Below are positions 63,115 to 64,000 of a stretch of 64,000 bases of DNA, one piece after another. The stretch covers positions 65,147 through 129,146 of the forward strand of contig QAOA01006202.1 of NCBI GenBank assembly GCA_003255065.1. The letters run 5' to 3'. Every line of letters starts with the position of its first letter. The first letter of the stretch is position 1. The notes under the pieces were generated by a model that saw only the letters and a program-made list of their open reading frames with translations, did not search any database and had not been told where the DNA came from. Both the position numbers and the translations under genes were made by a program. The DNA comes from Cercis canadensis (Eukaryota; Streptophyta; Magnoliopsida; Fabales; Fabaceae).

Positions 63115-63718
63115 TTTCACAATTTAAGTTGAGGTACATGAGAAAAGCAAGAAACAGGCTCTGATTCTTCTTTACTCATGATGGTTAGTCTTTTATTATC
63201 GACCTTTGAATCATACAGTGTTATTCCAATACAACTTAAAAATGATTGATTCGCAAATTTATGCTAAAACTGAAAATATAAAATGATACAATATCAACTA
63301 CCTAAATTGTTTATACAAAGCCATTCTCACTTATGTTATTGAACTGAAAATCATATATTTACACCATATTCCTACAATAACATGAGTTTCCAATAAATCT
63401 CAGCTGTTGGCAACTCTTTCAAAATCTTCATGCTGATAATGCATGCCAAAATAGTAAGTTGCAGCAAGAGATCTTCATCAAGTTACATGAAAAACCATGT
63501 TGGATCCTTATAAGCAACCAAATTTAAAAGTTCTGCATGTAATACATGAAAGATTGCTGATCCCCATGGATTATGAGCTGACTGATTCCTCCCATATGGA
63601 TATAAATGCGTCGTAAGGCTTAATTCTTTTCCTGTTTGCTGGGCCTTCATGTTTTAATTTGCTTGTTTATCTATCTTCTTTCTTCCAGTTGGAGACTTGA
63701 AGCCTTTGATCAGCAACT
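63115..63718. other. Intergenic DNA
   Basis: No gene is seen. A CT-rich stretch with a TCTTCCAG acceptor-like site precedes 63719. Confidence 0.45.
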
Positions 63719-63905
63719 ATGAGTGGAATTACTTTTCCATTACTTCTTTTCTTCATGGTTGCTTTTGCTCCTCTGACATCTTGAGGATCACAGCAGCATC
63801 ATGCACTCTCTGCCCCTGAACTGACAGGAGTGATTGGGAATGCCAGAAGCATTGATTGTGCAGCTGATTCACGCCATCGCCTCAGCAACTTTCAGAGGCA
63901 AGATT
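63719..63905 (+). pseudogene. Possible broken signal-peptide gene
   Basis: The ATG at 63719 opens MSGITFPLLLFFMVAFAPLT-S, a textbook signal peptide, then meets TGA at 63782-63784. The same frame continues openly afterwards with SAPELTGVIGNARSIDCAAD and SRHRLSNFQ, up to a stop after 63905. I do not recognise a family. It may be a pseudogene, or the TGA may belong to a leader of a gene whose first coding exon is elsewhere. The upstream acceptor-like site fits the second reading equally well. Confidence 0.3.
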
Positions 63906-64000
63906 ATTACAAAAGTAGATGAACAAATGATAAAAACGTGCAAATGAACTCTTCCTACTCCTTGATTGGACTCAGAACAATGTTAAATCTAGCGTCTGTG

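Overview
This is a stretch of plant nuclear DNA: AT-rich, with genes split by GT-AG introns, many non-autonomous transposons, and protein families that point to a eudicot, probably a woody rosid. I cannot name the species. Five protein-coding loci read as intact: a plastid prephenate/aspartate aminotransferase (6369-10625, minus, 10 exons), a soluble legume-type lectin (25394-26248, plus), a polyprenol reductase (42819-46538, minus, 6 exons), a major-latex-protein/Bet v 1-like protein (54525-55641, plus, 2 exons) and a UGT72-type glucosyltransferase (58951-60360, plus, single exon). A sixth open reading frame (31671-32192) lies inside a transposon.

Layout. 1-6.3 kb: gene-poor, with small inverted-repeat elements. 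6.4-11 kb: the aminotransferase and its 5' flank. 11-15 kb: intergenic, with a Mutator-type and a hAT-type MITE. 15-38 kb: a degenerate repeat landscape. It holds four or more decayed minus-strand copies of an unidentified multi-exon gene, six foldback hairpins made from one exon of it, Mutator (MULE) transposase remnants, a broken lectin copy and the intact lectin, a solo LTR, LINE and Copia gag scraps, and a 1137-bp Pack-MULE with perfect 9-bp target duplications. 38-51 kb: polyprenol reductase, a Tourist-like MITE and mostly empty DNA. 51-62.4 kb: an MLP cluster (one intact, three broken) in a segmental duplication whose second copy is split by a roughly 4-kb block holding the UGT gene. 62.4-64 kb: intergenic, ending in a possible broken signal-peptide gene.

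An important caveat concerns the assembly. Eleven single Ns occur. Seven are flanked on both sides by the same sequence, six of them at exactly equal length (182-673 bp). The seventh pair differs by a 65-bp indel. This is what unmerged overlapping contigs or haplotypes look like. These joins duplicate exon 7 of the aminotransferase and part of exon 2 of polyprenol reductase, so automatic gene models here may be wrong.

The genes do not form a pathway. The aminotransferase serves Phe/Tyr synthesis and the UGT probably decorates phenolic products of that metabolism. The reductase serves dolichol supply for N-glycosylation. The lectin and MLP belong to storage/defence-type families. The most novel content is the Pack-MULE, the hairpin family derived from inverted exon duplication, and the dated series of insertions and duplications around the MLP/UGT cluster.
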